From: Collybia mongolica
Lineage: Eukaryota > Basidiomycota > Agaricomycetes > Agaricales > Clitocybaceae
Direction of reading: 5' to 3'
Length of the DNA: 64,000 nucleotides
Assembly: GCA_013420905.1 (NCBI GenBank)
Contig: JAAXNY010000016.1
Span: 930,001-994,000, forward strand
Positions within the stretch are counted from its first letter, which is position 1, and each line of letters begins with the position of its first letter. Made by a program: the position numbers and the translations under genes. The notes under the pieces are model-generated. The model did not search any database, was not told the origin of the DNA, and saw only the letters and a list, made by a program, of their open reading frames with translations. Shown one piece after another: positions 36,145 to 49,300 of this stretch.

Positions 36145-36852
36145 ATGTTGTGTTCAAACAGGTTCCCTCTACCCGTATGCTTCAATTTTTGCCTAGCAGT
36201 AAACTTTCCACTGAATAATCTCCTTTTGAGCAGGGATTGCCTTCTACTTGTGTGCTAGACACGGCGATTATACCACTACCCTCTTTCTTACTGCTGGCCG
36301 GATTTGCTATTCTCTTTCTTTGGAAGAAGCCCTCAAAAGATGACAACTTACGAGTTGTGCCTTCGAAATGGGTCCATATCTCTTACATGGTTCTTGTTGC
36401 GGCCGCCTTCGGCATGACTGTCCTAGAAATCGCACGACTCGTAGCTGAACGCATGGGCGTTGGATTACTTCCTATCTCCAGCATCACGTTGGCGTTTGTA
36501 ATCATTCTGTTATGGAAGGAGAAGGAAGGCCGTACTCTGGAAGTCTCACTTGTAAGTCTCTACGCCCGCCATCATGCCTTGATTTGAAGTCCCAATCTGT
36601 TGGATGTGATGGTTTCAGTTTCTTACATGGTACTGGCTTCTCCTTACCATCTTTGAGGCTCTTAAATCTGCCAAGCTCCATCTTTTGATGACGCTTAACC
36701 CCAACACAACGAAAACCTCGCAATATCCGAGTTCTGATCAATTTCTCGATAATGCTGTCTTGGTGACTATACTTTACGCCTTCATTCCTTCCGGCGCTCA
36801 CTCGATTCATAGCTTGGTCTTTACTTCGCCTTTTTTTGCGCAGAGTGCGTAA
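36145..36852 (+). CDS. Uncharacterised multi-pass membrane protein
   Basis: Proposed exons 36145-36174 (MLCSNRFPLP), 36234-36551 and 36619-36852 close in frame to 193 residues. Exon 2 starts GLPSTCVLDTAIIPLPSF. Helices are SFLLLAGFAILFLW, HISYMVLVAAAFGMTVLEIA, LPISSITLAFVIILLW and FLTWYWLLLTIFEAL, followed by DNAVLVTILYAFIP. The arrangement recalls the N-terminal membrane block of some ABC transporters, but no nucleotide-binding domain follows. It could be a truncated relative or an independent small protein. The first exon and the exact end are uncertain. Confidence 0.5.
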
Positions 36853-37240
36853 CACTGGCATCTCTACAGCCCTTTAAGGAACCAGCCATTGATCAAAAGG
36901 TCTGATATATACCACCATCTGTAAATGATTCCTGGCTGTTCTGTAACGATATCAATTGGATTAGATGTTTGGTTAAACTTCGCTGTTTGGTCTCCATGTA
37001 GCCAGCCGCGGACCGACTGCTGGTCGGAAAAACGGCATTCAAGTTCATTATTGTTGTGGTTCTGGTCAGCCGCTGAAGAGTTATCGTTGAATCCGCTTCC
37101 CCAGCCTCGCTGTTGTTTCTATTTGCTACAACCCCACGCTCTTTTACTCGTGTTCGCAACTATTCAAAGTCTCATTTTATGCCCCAGGGCCCTTCGCTCT
37201 CGAGCCCACAATATTGGGATTGAGTGTGGTTCATGAAAAT
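36853..37240. other. Short intergenic gap
   Basis: Nothing recognised; open frames on both strands without motifs. Confidence 0.3.
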
Positions 37241-38125
37241 ATGGACCCTACCACATCTCAAACAATAACGACACAAGGGAGATCTGTCAACGCAACAACA
37301 AGTGAGTAGTATCCCAATCGCTACTTGACAAACGAATGCTGAGAAAAGCTATATCCAGTTCTCGTCATCGCAATCCCAGTCACCTTGATCATTATTTTCC
37401 TCTGGTTCTATGTTACACCCCTTCTCCGAAGAAAGAAAGTCGCTTCGGCAGGAGGCCGCCGCACCATGGATCCAGAAGTGAGTGGAATTCCTGCGATGGA
37501 ACAACATGATCCACATCACCTTGTTACATGGATGCGCCGCGGCTCTCGTGGGAGGTTTATCGATACGCAAGGGAGTCATGGACACAGGCCGAGACCTCGT
37601 ACCAACCACGGAAGGTTCTCTTTCTTTGCGCGAAGCTCGATCATTCCGAGTCTCTCCCCAGTCTCTACCCCACCTCCGCCGTACGCCACCCGCCCATGTA
37701 CCCCCATGTCAGGTACGCCCGCACCTGACTATCAATTCCCCCCGACCATTCCCTCTCCCCTTGCACCTCCGCGAGCAAATTCCGGCGCACCAGTCTCAAC
37801 AGTTACATACTTTGGTCCAGGACGAAGTAAGTCCTTCCGCCCTGCCACTACAGAACCGATCTCGCCTTCACCACTAAGGAGGGCTCCTTCATCAGCGGTG
37901 GTACTGTGCCCACCCACGGCTACTCGTTCAGTATCAGATAGTACCCTTCATCCATCGACGGCACGGCTTCCAATGCCTTCGAGGGCTTTGGTATATGATC
38001 GCGAATCATCTAGTGCTCCAGGACCATCGACTATTGTTCGACTGAGGAGCAGTCCGACCGTTGTTTCCAACCTTGCGCCTGGCACTATGGATGTGGAGAT
38101 CAGCAGCAAAGAGGCGCCATGTTGA
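37241..38125 (+). CDS. Single-pass membrane protein with long Pro/Ser-rich tail
   Basis: Two exons (37241-37301, 37359-38125) close in frame to 275 residues. The N-terminus MDPTTSQTITTQGRSVNATT is polar with an N-glycosylation sequon (NAT). It is followed by one transmembrane helix (ILVIAIPVTLIIIFLWFYV) and a positive stop (LLRRKK). The remaining 220 residues are disordered and rich in P, S and R (STPPPPYATRP, SPSPLRRAPSS). The topology, short outside part and long basic cytoplasmic tail, is common in fungal wall-sensor or scaffold proteins. There is no domain to support that role here. Confidence 0.6.
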
Positions 38126-38340
38126 TGTTCTTGGACTGTCACATGATCAAGATTTTCATTGGGTTCCGCACCAAAAGTTCAAGATTTGTACTTCTAATAT
38201 TATAAACAATTCTACGATAGTTGTGTGATGTGTCCATTGATCCGACATTATTTGACGTTAATTTCCAACCTTGTTTGTAGTCTATGTGAAGTATGATGAG
38301 TAGTGGTGATGCGTATACATTAGGTACGAATGATTCTAGT

Positions 38341-41300
38341 CTATACTTTCTTGGTAGATCGTTTGAAAGAAGGGAACAAGCTTCCTGTACGAATCCGGAA
38401 TAGATAAGTGAGCATGTAAACGCAGACGATCTAAACGAAGGGTCGAGGTCAGCAACGGCCCTTTGACTGTTATCCAGGCAACTCACGTTGAAGACAATGT
38501 ATGCAATAAGGAACCCAAAATTACGCCAATGATGATCGTAGGATATGTTGAATCCGGAAAAGAGAAACTGATCGCTTGAGAGGACACTGCAGAATCGGCA
38601 TAAGGCCGAGTCTTCTGGGTTCGCTAAATATCCCCCAGCAAAGGATATGAAAGGCTGCATATACTGCCCACACGTCTGACCCGAGGGAGGGATGATGGTA
38701 ACAAACTCGACAGGCGAACAGTTGATGACCTGTCGGCCAATAGCTGGAAAAACGTATATGAGCCACAATTATACAAGTACTTGTTGATCGAACCTTGTCC
38801 AAGTAACCCTTCGATGAGGTATGTGAACGGCGACAGACGGTACATCCACTGCCACCACCCCAGTTCTCTGAATGGTTGAAGGACACCATTACTGTAAAAT
38901 CGTGGTCAAGTCACTACAATGAGTATTCATCATGAAAATTTACTTACAATATGATCACGAAAGAAAAAAGGACCGAGAAAAGCAAGGCAGCAATCTCAGC
39001 ATTAGGGGACATAGCTGCTACGGCCTTCAAGGTATAATCAGAATAGTGGGCATTAGCACGCAGCGAGAAGAATGCGTACCTGACCAAAGGTTGTGTAATA
39101 TATCGGGAAAATGATCCCCAACATGAGGTACGTAAAACCAGCTCTTGATGAATCGAACCCGACAGTCCAATACCAACAAAGAAAGAGTAACGTAGAACCG
39201 ATAATATTCCATGGTAGTTCAATGAGCACCTGTGACGTGACAAGAGCTGTCCAGCTGTACATTCGACTGGGCCTTTCGCGAATCTCATAGATCGATCTCA
39301 TGGCAATGAAAGGCACTTGCAGTTGATTGGAGAGGGGAACACTGGATGGAAAAATGAGTGCGTCAGACGGAGTATTAAAAATTCAGATTTACCTCAGAAT
39401 GCTGACCATGAATATTGCCTGAAAACGGACGCATCAAGTAAGGCAGAGCACTGAGTAATATATACGAACGAATAATTTATTCTGGGTCCCCTGCTGGGTA
39501 TCTTTTGACTTGAAGAACGTGAAACCGATGAAGAGGCCGCCAACGATGTTCAATACGAGTTTGGCCATAAGGTATGTAGGGTCGCGCCAATGAGCCTCTG
39601 CATCGCGCTTAAGGAGTTGACCAGTTTGATATAGCCACGACGTAGCAAACTCTGAATGGAACGTCGCTCCGACTGCTGGACGGCTGCGACCTTCGGCGTG
39701 AATGGTCTCGATCTCTTGTTGTATGCGTTCTGCCTCTGGGGAGGCGCGCCAGATATTGTGCCAATTTTGTTCGCTCGTGGCAGTCGCACCGGCACCAATA
39801 ACATCGAGCATGAATTCAGCACTGAGAAAGAGAGGTCAAAAGGTGAAACAAATCTGGGGGATGCGACGTACGGATTTTCATCCGGAAGACATTTGCGTGA
39901 GCCGTGTGACTCGAAGTAATCGATTAGAGTAGTAGCATTTCGGCCCACGTCGCCAAAGTATACGGTTTGACCTCCCTTTCGCAGTAGTAGCAGTCTATCG
40001 AATACCTGTGGAGGAGAGATCAACGATATTATTAAAGCCTGAAGTAATAACTGACCTGGAAAAGTTCGGCAGAGGGCTGTCGGATGAAATTACGTCAGTC
40101 TCTCCATGACGCCATTGGACGACGGGAAATATACCTGATGAATACTATAGGAGAAACAGTCAGTTGCAGAAACGATGGGCGGAAGGTGGGTACGAACGTG
40201 CACAAGATAGCTTGACCGTGATCAGCAAGGTTCCTTAAGAACGACATAATACTCCAAGCGCTCTGAGAATCAAGGCCCGATGTCGGCTCATCCAAGAAGA
40301 GCAAAAGTTTAGGCTGGATTATGGTAAGAGTGATGTTAGGAGACGGGGACAAATTGACTTGCCTTTGCGGCAAGTTCTACGCCAATAGTGGTCCTTTTTT
40401 TGTGTTCGATTCCAAGAGAACCAACAGCAGCATCACCATAGGCTTCGAGACCACACATCTTGAGACATTTCTCAACACTAAGAGAGTTGAGGCTCAGGTT
40501 GTAAGTGCCCGGAGAACGACCTACTATGCTTCTTTCTCGGCCAAAGGGACGGACGCCGGTTGACGGAGTTTTGCAGAGAATAGCAATGCCTCGCGAACTG
40601 TGGATGTGGGTTGGTGCGTATCCATTTGCTGACAATATCCACTGTAATATTCCCTACATAAGCAACGGCCAAGGGCGGAAAAGAAGGAACGGGACAGACG
40701 TTTGAGATTGGAAATCCGCCGGGAGAGCTTGGCCATTAACGAACTTATCACCAGATACCACGCCGATGCTGACCCGTTGAGCAAGAACGTTAAGAAGAGT
40801 GGTCTTTCCAGCGCCTGATTCGCCCATCAATGCCGTGAGTTTTCCTGGAGCAACGTAGCCAGAGATGTCAGACAAGAGTGTTCTGTCATCCTCCCCGGAA
40901 ATGGGAACGGTATATATAATGTGTTGCCAAGAAAAGACATCCGTCATTGCTGGGTGGGCCGCCAATTCTTTCTCGGCCTCAGCTCTAGAATCGTTGTTCA
41001 CGGGCGCCGCTGTCTTCTCTTTTCCTTCCAAAGTCTCTTCATCCGGCGGGTTCTTGGCTGCAATAATTCGCGATTTGGTGCCTCTCTTAAAAAGGACAAT
41101 GGACGTCTCATTGGTGGCTGTCGTATTGAACTCGGTAAAGAGCAATAGGCCGGCAATAAAGGCGGCCGCGAATGCAATGATGATGCCGAAATTCTGTATG
41201 AAGTGTTCAGCAGGCATAGAACTAGTAACCTAAACTGTACCTACCATCCACGTATTAGAATATGAGTATGAGTACGATAGCTCAGTAAAACGGTTGCCGT

Positions 41301-44157
41301 CCACAAACGCTTCACCAGGGAGGGACCCAACGGTTGTGCACACTTGGTTGACAAGTGATACGTTCTCGTAACCAGGCCCTTGCGGTACAAGTGTGACACA
41401 GGCACCTTTCAAGGTGCGGAATTCGTTGGTTATAAGAACTTCAAATCTAACAATAGTCAGAAGCGATAAAAAATTTACAGTTGATTGACAAGTACCCATA
41501 TCGAAGGGGCTATATCATGGCGTTAGGGTTAGTTTCTTGTAAAAGACGGATGAGCTTACGTTGATGTACGTGATCCATCTCAGTGCACCGATCATCGAAG
41601 GTTTTGGGATGGTATAACCTGCAACATAAGAATCGAACATGTGCCTAAAGAAGAGGAGTCTCACCAGTGTATATAGATAGTGCGAGAATCGAGATTCCTG
41701 CAAATGTCTGCGCACTTGCTTCAGACTTGAAAGCTGCTGCAATACCCCGGAACCAAGCTTTCATGGTGATCGACATGGTAAAAATGAAGAGGAAAAAGAT
41801 ACTACAAGAAGATGAGACATATACCAAAAAGGTACCTAGTCATTACACACAAGAATTGCCCCTGGTTCCGAAGTCATGAGTTTAATGAGATTGGAAAAAA
41901 GGATAATTTGACCTACTGCAGACCGTTGTAACCCGACCATGAAATACAAAATGACGCCAAACACGATGCATGTGAGGAAAGTGATGGGGACATCCACAAG
42001 TGTAAGAGCCAGCGCTTCAATGAAAGGATGGTACAGTGCTGCGTTTTTATGCCGAAGGACGATAGGACGTTGGGCATATAGGGCAGGTATTTCAGCCATA
42101 GTAGTCAGTGCAGCAAAGAGAAGCGCGCTGGAGAACCTGTTAATATCCGAATAACTCGGGAAAGTGCAAAGAACACCAACAAGAAAAGAACACCCCCGCG
42201 CGAAAAATATGCAGATGTCACTTCTGGAGACTTTAAGAACACACTGCCCACGATGATAGCCTGGAAGACGAAAGAACTGTAGAACGTTTTGAGCAAAGAC
42301 GATTTATACGGAAACGGAAGACTGACAATAAGTTCAGCCCAGTGGCAAGCATATTTCCCCTCAATATTTGAACCCTGCGGAGCATCACAGCCCGTGCCTG
42401 CATTGGAATGCTAATCATGTATGGGCTAGAAAAAAAATACTCTCAATGAGGACCTTCGTCGACAAAAGAAAGTCCTTACCTCTTTTTTGGCACCCCTTTC
42501 GCATGTTCGGCGCGTGCACTGTCAATGTAGTCCGAAGCTTTCGCCGTCTTTCCTACGAAATCCTGATAGTATGACTCCATGTCAGCTTTATTTTCTGAGC
42601 CCTGAGATGAGTTCTGGAAATGTTGTGCAAAGTCCGAGGCCGTCCTTGGGATAGATGTGAAGCCCGGGCGGAGGATGCGGCCGTTCGGATCAGTCACGGA
42701 GACCAGAAAATCAGCAGTAGTTTGCCTGTTAGCGGGCTCGTATCTAAAGGAATATTGGATTAGTGACAGCCGGAGTATTTGCCAATACACTGTCTCACCC
42801 CATATCGATAAAATATTGTTTCGCTTGATCCGCTGGTCCAAAGTAGGCCATCTGTCCTTCATATAGTACACACACTTGGTCGAAGTGTTGGTAGAGAGAT
42901 TCGCCCGCTTGATACAATGAGACGATAGTGGTAAGGTCGAAGGTATCCGTTGCGATGCGAAGTGCGCGCACAAACTCCAAAGCTGTGCTCGCATCTAGTC
43001 CACGCGTCGAACTGCAGGATAGAGCTCAGCACGTCGCAAAATTGTGAAAGGTCCGAATTACTTGTCCCAGACACCAATACAGCTCCTTGTCGCTAAAGCC
43101 TCGGCGATAGACACCCGCTTCTTCTCTCCGCCACTAACACCACGGATTGCCGCGTCGCCGACTGGAGTCTTTTTGGCGTGTCTGAGACCGAAGATAGTTG
43201 TTAAGATCTCGGTCAGAATGCGGGTGTATTCCTTCCGGGTGTTGTCTGCACGGTCGCGGGGAGCCCTTGTCTTCGCTGCGAATTCAAGGGTTTGATTGAC
43301 TGTGAGAGTCGGAAAATGAACGTCATCTTCGGGACAATACTGAACATCGCCACGGAAGAAATTTTTGACGTCATCCGGAGACAAAGAATCATAATGAACA
43401 TCACCCTCAACGGCATGGTACTCTTCGCGTAGGTTGGCTAGAGTTTTCAAAAGTGTAGTACAACCAGATCCAGGTCGGCCCAACACCACTATAACAGGGG
43501 TTCAGCGAAATCGCATATACAGTGCTTTGAACAACATACGAAGCATTTTTCCGGGTCGCACAACGCCATCGAGGCTATTTAAAATATTCCGAACGGGTGG
43601 GCGACGAATAGCCTGGATCCCTTCAAGGATGTTTGCGGGGTTGAACAACGATCCAAGCGTGGGTTGGTAGGATGTGGATGCCCCCAGGCCGACAACTCGA
43701 AGGTTGCGGAACAATACACCGAGCGATCTAGGCTTGATCTGGAACTCGTCACGCCTATTTTTGGTTGAAAAATGAGTAAAAATAATATACAGACAAGAGA
43801 ACTGCCTCACTTTCTGACGACGTGACGAAGGGTTTTTTCAAAATCAAATGCACCATCTTCTCCTGTGAGACCTGTGAGGGTGATGGCGGAGCTCGAGAAG
43901 GAGGGGTTTCCATGAAGCCGACTGTCCTCTCGTGCAGCGTTGTTTGACAAAGTCCGTCGAAGGTCTTGGACACCAGTTGCATCGAAAAAGTCAACATCGA
44001 CACGAGACACTATTGAGCCACGACGATACTTCATTGCGGTGGTGCTGGTGGTGGGGGGCTCGTGACTCTGATCATCTCGGTTAACTGTTGGAAGAGATGG
44101 AACGCGGGAGATTGGCGCCGAGGCCGTATCCTCCTCGTGAGTAGGGGATCCAGACAT
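38341..44157 (-). CDS. PDR-type ABC transporter (full-size ABCG, drug efflux)
   Basis: Reverse-order ABC transporter: NBD, membrane domain, NBD, membrane domain, in the plasma membrane; family members export drugs, toxins and lipids. Starts [20 protein letters not shown]. The first NBD has Walker [14 protein letters not shown] with the cysteine typical of PDR proteins, signature [15 protein letters not shown], and Walker B interrupted by an intron (GVWDN, then STRGLDAS). The second NBD has Walker [15 protein letters not shown] and [18 protein letters not shown]. The second membrane domain has [10 protein letters not shown] and LIELPWNI. Near the C-terminus a loop rich in cysteine ([13 protein letters not shown], followed by two more cysteines) precedes the last helix. 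The end, [17 protein letters not shown] then TKKV, comes after an intron. It has many short introns. I saw no break, but not every junction was traced. Confidence 0.88.
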
Positions 44158-46257
44158 AAGAAAGAGATGCACGGCTTAAACCGCCTGAGTTGCCACTTGG
44201 TTTATATCCAGATTGTTGGGGGCATAGCCTGACACTGAAGTACCGCCGATAACGACGCAACCTCCCGGCGACAAGTAAAAAAGATCAAAGCCAAATTTCA
44301 CGTCATCACGATGACATGAAAACTACCGATTGGAGAAATTCAATTCCCGTGCATCCGGTAAGTCATGACCAATGTGAAGCTTGGCGTCTGAAGCATAATA
44401 ATGATTGGATATTTTGGACAGGCGCTATGGCGGTGTTCAGTCATTATAAAGACGCTATATTAGTCAAATGCAAGACAAACTATTAGAAAGTATGACTGAC
44501 GGGCATCGATTAATGACAATACTGGTGAATTTAGTCGTCTCTGGACGACGATAAAATCGGCCGCCGAGCGTCGTAACGCCCCGTAACCGCCCGATAACCG
44601 ATCGTGGCACGCTCATACTCGGTTAACCATGGCTCAGCGAGCTTGATATCGGGGAACTAGTCTTCTCCTCAATCTTCATAATTAACGACTAACGCTACTA
44701 TTTATTTGGTTAGAATGAGATGCAGCTGTTCTAGCACAATAGGCAAAAGAAAATCGCACACTGCACACATAAATGATCTTCAGAGTGTCAACGTCATAAC
44801 TTGTTAGATTGTCGAACGATCCTAGAATCATATGCATATCACTAAACCAGATCCTTGGTTTCGCGTTGGCACGGCCTCAATTCGACGTGTTCACCGCCTA
44901 AGCTGCGCTTCCTGATCCAAACCCTTCTATCGTCCACGACGTTTGGTCAATCCCAGTCGGGAGACCAGTGTCACCGGGAGAAGCATCTCTCCTCATGATG
45001 CAATATATGATTGGTGGAACGTTAGGCATTTTGGCGTTCAACCCTGACCATCTGTAGCCGAAACTGTTTTACCCCCGTGAGGCTCCTCGGAGGGTATGAC
45101 GTGATGTGCTGGACATCATCTATCTCCTAATTGGCCGGAGCCCTTGCCAAGGACACGAACGCGAGATCCACTCTATTCCGCAGTCAGACAAACACAGACA
45201 TGTGTTTCCAGGTATGCCCAAGCGCACCAAAATGAGGGTAGGAATCTAAACATGCATTGTCTTCAAGTTGTCTCTAATGCATGCAACGATATGCTATGGA
45301 GAGTAATATCAAAACCATGTACCGGTTCGGGCGAATGAATGGAGTTACAGGCTTCGGCATGCAAGGAGTTATGGTCCTTGGTCAATGTATCTCAGAAGGA
45401 ACCTCGGCGATGTCTCTGAGAAAAGGAAAGAACGATTTTTCTCGCATCAGGCGAGTGTATGCATCGACGGAGGAGACTATATATAATATGTCCACCCTTT
45501 TATTAAGATTAGAACTGTACCTCCTGTTATAAACAGGCACAACGCACCAGTAAGAAACGAGATCGGACCTTACAACTTTCCCCGGAAGCCATGAACTGTT
45601 TTCGTCTTTCTGGGAGAAGCACCAGCGAACACGGACTATATCAATCTAGAAATTTGGCATGAGCACCCCACCAAGACAACGTATTGATCGGAGTTCTCGC
45701 CTTGAAAGAATTTATGCCATCGATCAAGTCCGGTTCCTCGGGGATCGCACTCAACTGAAGGCAGCATGGCGGCAGACGCGATATTGCGATATCACCCATT
45801 GCATGTTCGATTGTACGTTCGAATCGCTCTGACAAATTGCTAGGTCTTGATAAGAGAGCTGGATTGGGCGAACGAGTGCTGTTCTTGGGATACCGTCTCG
45901 GATTCATGTTTTGAATAAAAATGTATTAAGGACTGGTAAACATCAGAACACGACATGAATTGTTGAGATATATATACCCAGAAGCCAAGACACTCTTTTC
46001 TCAATCCCAAGGTGAATGTCGTAAGATACCCCTTTCATCGCTGGAATCCGTGCGTACATGATTGTTCTATAGTACAGGTAAAAGGCCTCTAGACAAAGAC
46101 TCACTGAGCGAACAAAATGTGTCGAGGTGATGGTTGTCAAAAAAAAGTTTCCTTTGTGGTTGACGTTCAAAATACTGGACCCAGGTTTCAAAGTCAGCAG
46201 GCCACGTGACATCAGCAAAATCACAATTTTTTTTTCAACTTTTTGGGCTTTTTGGCT
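44158..46257. other. Intergenic (2.1 kb)
   Basis: It holds the ABC transporter promoter and DNA up to the Plavaka element. Open frames such as 45641-45907 (minus) and 45144-45338 (plus) have no recognised family. CpG falls and AT rises from about 45.9 kb towards the transposon. Confidence 0.4.
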
Positions 46258-46305
46258 TTATAACAGGTACTCCTAAAGTCAAAAGTCTGCAAAAGTTGGT
46301 AAAGA
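46258..46305 (+). repeat. Plavaka left terminal inverted repeat
   Basis: TTATAA then CAGGTACTCCTAAAGTC, AAAAGTCTGC and AAAAGTTGG. About 80% identical, with small gaps, to the reverse complement of 52510-52557. Confidence 0.65.
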
Positions 46306-46385
46306 AGAATAGTGTGGTCAAAGTGTCATGTGAAGATGAAAAGTCGGAAAAGGTGAAAAAAGTTTGTAAAGTAAGATTTATCTAA

Positions 46386-49300
46386 TTACAAATCCTGAAA
46401 GAGTTCATGTACATGATAATCGACAAAATGATTCACGAAATAAGATTTAAATGAATCAAGAGCATCCACATGATTAAAGTCTTCTGGTAGAAAGCCAATA
46501 CCGTATCATGGCAGCAGATGCGCACCTCAAATAATTGAATCAAGGTGTATTACCTTGAGTGTCAGCCTGCCTCCTAAGATCTCCGGCTTAACGACCCACA
46601 TGCCAGTCACAGGGTCAGGTTCTTGCGATGCCAGTATAAACCAATGAACCAGTGCACAAGGGAATTCTCTGTGCAATTTTGGATCATGATATGAGAAAAA
46701 GAGGAGAACGTGTGTGACCAGCATGCCATGCATGGTGCCTTCCTTGGAATCATTATCTGAAACTGTAACAAATACCATGTCAAACCAACGGTTTCCTTTC
46801 CATGTGGGATTTGCACAAATCAGCTCTCAGTACATGCCACAAGAGCCACAGAGGTCACTTGGGGCATAGAAGGAGGCTGTTGCTGAGTGGAATACCCAGA
46901 TTTTGGAGGAGAATTCGGGGAGAGATGGTGGAAAGACATCATAATTGGGGTGGCGCTGAGCAAAAATGAAACATCGGAGGGTGATAGGAAATCCGGGTTG
47001 CCCAATATGGGTGGCAAGCGCATTGAGGCTGGTTGGGTAGCTTTGTCCTGTAACATTGTTGAGTGATAGTCGTAACATTGTCATACATACTCCACAAACC
47101 TTGATTAACAGCAAGAGTAACTTTGTAAGGGCAACTCTGCCGGGCTACTGAGTTGCGCAGAGTCCGACGACGATTACCGAGTGACGGAGGTTGGGGTCGG
47201 GAATTCTAACTCGGAGCTGGTGGAGGGGATCCTAAGTTGATGTATTCACTTGTACAACATACATATGTACTACTCACCTGGTGGAGGGGATCCTAAGAGA
47301 ATTCTCTAAGGGTCCTCCAGCCAGGTGTACAGGCTATATATGATGTTCCTACATTAACTACATGTTCCCGGGACAGTACGAGGGCACGCGTTGTCGGTAA
47401 AGGATCACGTGGGCGCGCCGCAGTGATCCCGACAAGCCGCGCCCGCGTCCGCATTTGGAAACGTCTAACGAGAGTTGGTAAAGGGAGCGGGGTGGTAACG
47501 AGTGTGGTGTGAGTGAGTGGGTGAGTCGGGTTTGACTCGGGTTGTTGTCGGTAACGACTTGTCGGTAAAGTAGTCGGTGACTACAGTCGGGAATGGGGAT
47601 TGGGAATGGGGAGCGTTCCCGAACGTTCGTATGGTCGGGAATGTTGTCGGAAAATGGAAAACAGAGTCGGTAAGGGTGTTCCCCTTACAAACTTGAGCTA
47701 ACACTCTAGGAATGAGCAATGGACCTCCATCATCATCATCATCATTGTTGTCACTTCCATTTTTATCATCATGGGTGCCATATGGGAGGATTGCTGGTAG
47801 ATTGCCGTTGGTGAGTGCCAAAGCATACTCAGATACTGTGCCATTGAGCATGCCATGGTTCTGAAAAATACAATGTAGAGCAGCAAGTTTAATTAATCAC
47901 AATATGGTTTTGACCATCTGAGGAAGTGGGTTGAAGTGACTGGAGCATTGCCAAGGCTCCTTTACAGAACCTTTATGTCCAGATTCTGTCAATGATGAGC
48001 AGGTGCCATTAGGAGACCCAAAAAGTTCAATTTTTGTAAGGTAGTGAACAAGGGCATGTTGGTGAGGGAGTGATATAGACTTGCAAACACCAGTCCTGAT
48101 AAAGACATCCCAAAGGTTGTGAAATCGAGCAAGGTTCCATTCAAATCCTTGGAGGTCTGAGGTCGTAATGGCATTCTGACAGACAATGTAGCAGCATTCC
48201 ATGAAAGCTGAAATACATTCAACCATATCATTTGGGACTAAACCACTGATAGCAGCAAGGTAAACCTAGAGGAACACAAGTGCTCAATCAGAAATGGCTA
48301 TCACTCCATACAGATAGGGCCAACCTTCATTAATGCCTTCAAGTCATCCCCTGTCCATTGTGAGAAGTTGTGCCCATCTGGAAATTGTCGTAGGCCAGGG
48401 AAAGCGGGTACTGCTGAGACACTGCACATATGTTAGCTTTGTGAAGTACAATGATGGGATAAGAGAATGTGTACTGTCAGTCAATCTCCTGGATATAGTG
48501 GAGTGCTTGTGTTTCACCATGCATGTGTACCAGGTATTCCGCAACCCAGGTGATGCTCTAGGAAAGTAATGTGTAAAAGGCTATTGAGGTCATAAGTCAT
48601 GAAGTTACAATGGTAAAACAATGATGGAAAAACTTACAACAACATCATCATGAACACCATAATTATCCCAGATGACGCTGGGGTCAAATGTTCGAATAAG
48701 AAACTGTGTCTTCTCATGAGAACATAAATTAGCTTTGACATCCAGATTCTCAGGAGTGGCCTTGCACCTAGGCAGAAAGGTAAGTAACCATGACTGGCAA
48801 AGTAAACAATATCATATGTTGGGCACCAATATTGGACAATCCCAGTCAACCACACTTGTTCGGGATAGTCTGCAATATATGGACCAAGTGAGAAGACAGC
48901 ATGGCAGTAGTGTCCATCTGGACAGCACACAACCTCTGGAGTCATCATTGATGGCTTTAGTGAGGAAAAAATGTGTGCCAAGCATGCATGGTAAAGTTGT
49001 TGACAGAAAGTTTGAAATTCAACCCTCTTCCAGTGCTTTTGGCTTGCTAAACAGTTGTTATTTACTAAAATTGTATTAGTAAATAAGTAAACTCACTTTT
49101 AGGAATAGGGAGCAGCGCAATTGGTTGCAATCCAAGTGAATGTGAACGTTGCATCACATTGTCCACATTACCAGGCCCAGCATATACAGGGTGGAACTCC
49201 TGATGCCCCATCGCAACTGACACAGTTGTTTTGTCACTACCAGCTACAATTGGGACAAGCATGGCTCCTTCGGCATCTGGATTATCACAAAGAATATCAT

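Noticed and set aside
36145..38125. One gene joining the two membrane proteins
   Set aside because: The first model ends at a stop at 36852 and the second has its own ATG and closed frame; no intron joining them keeps the frame.
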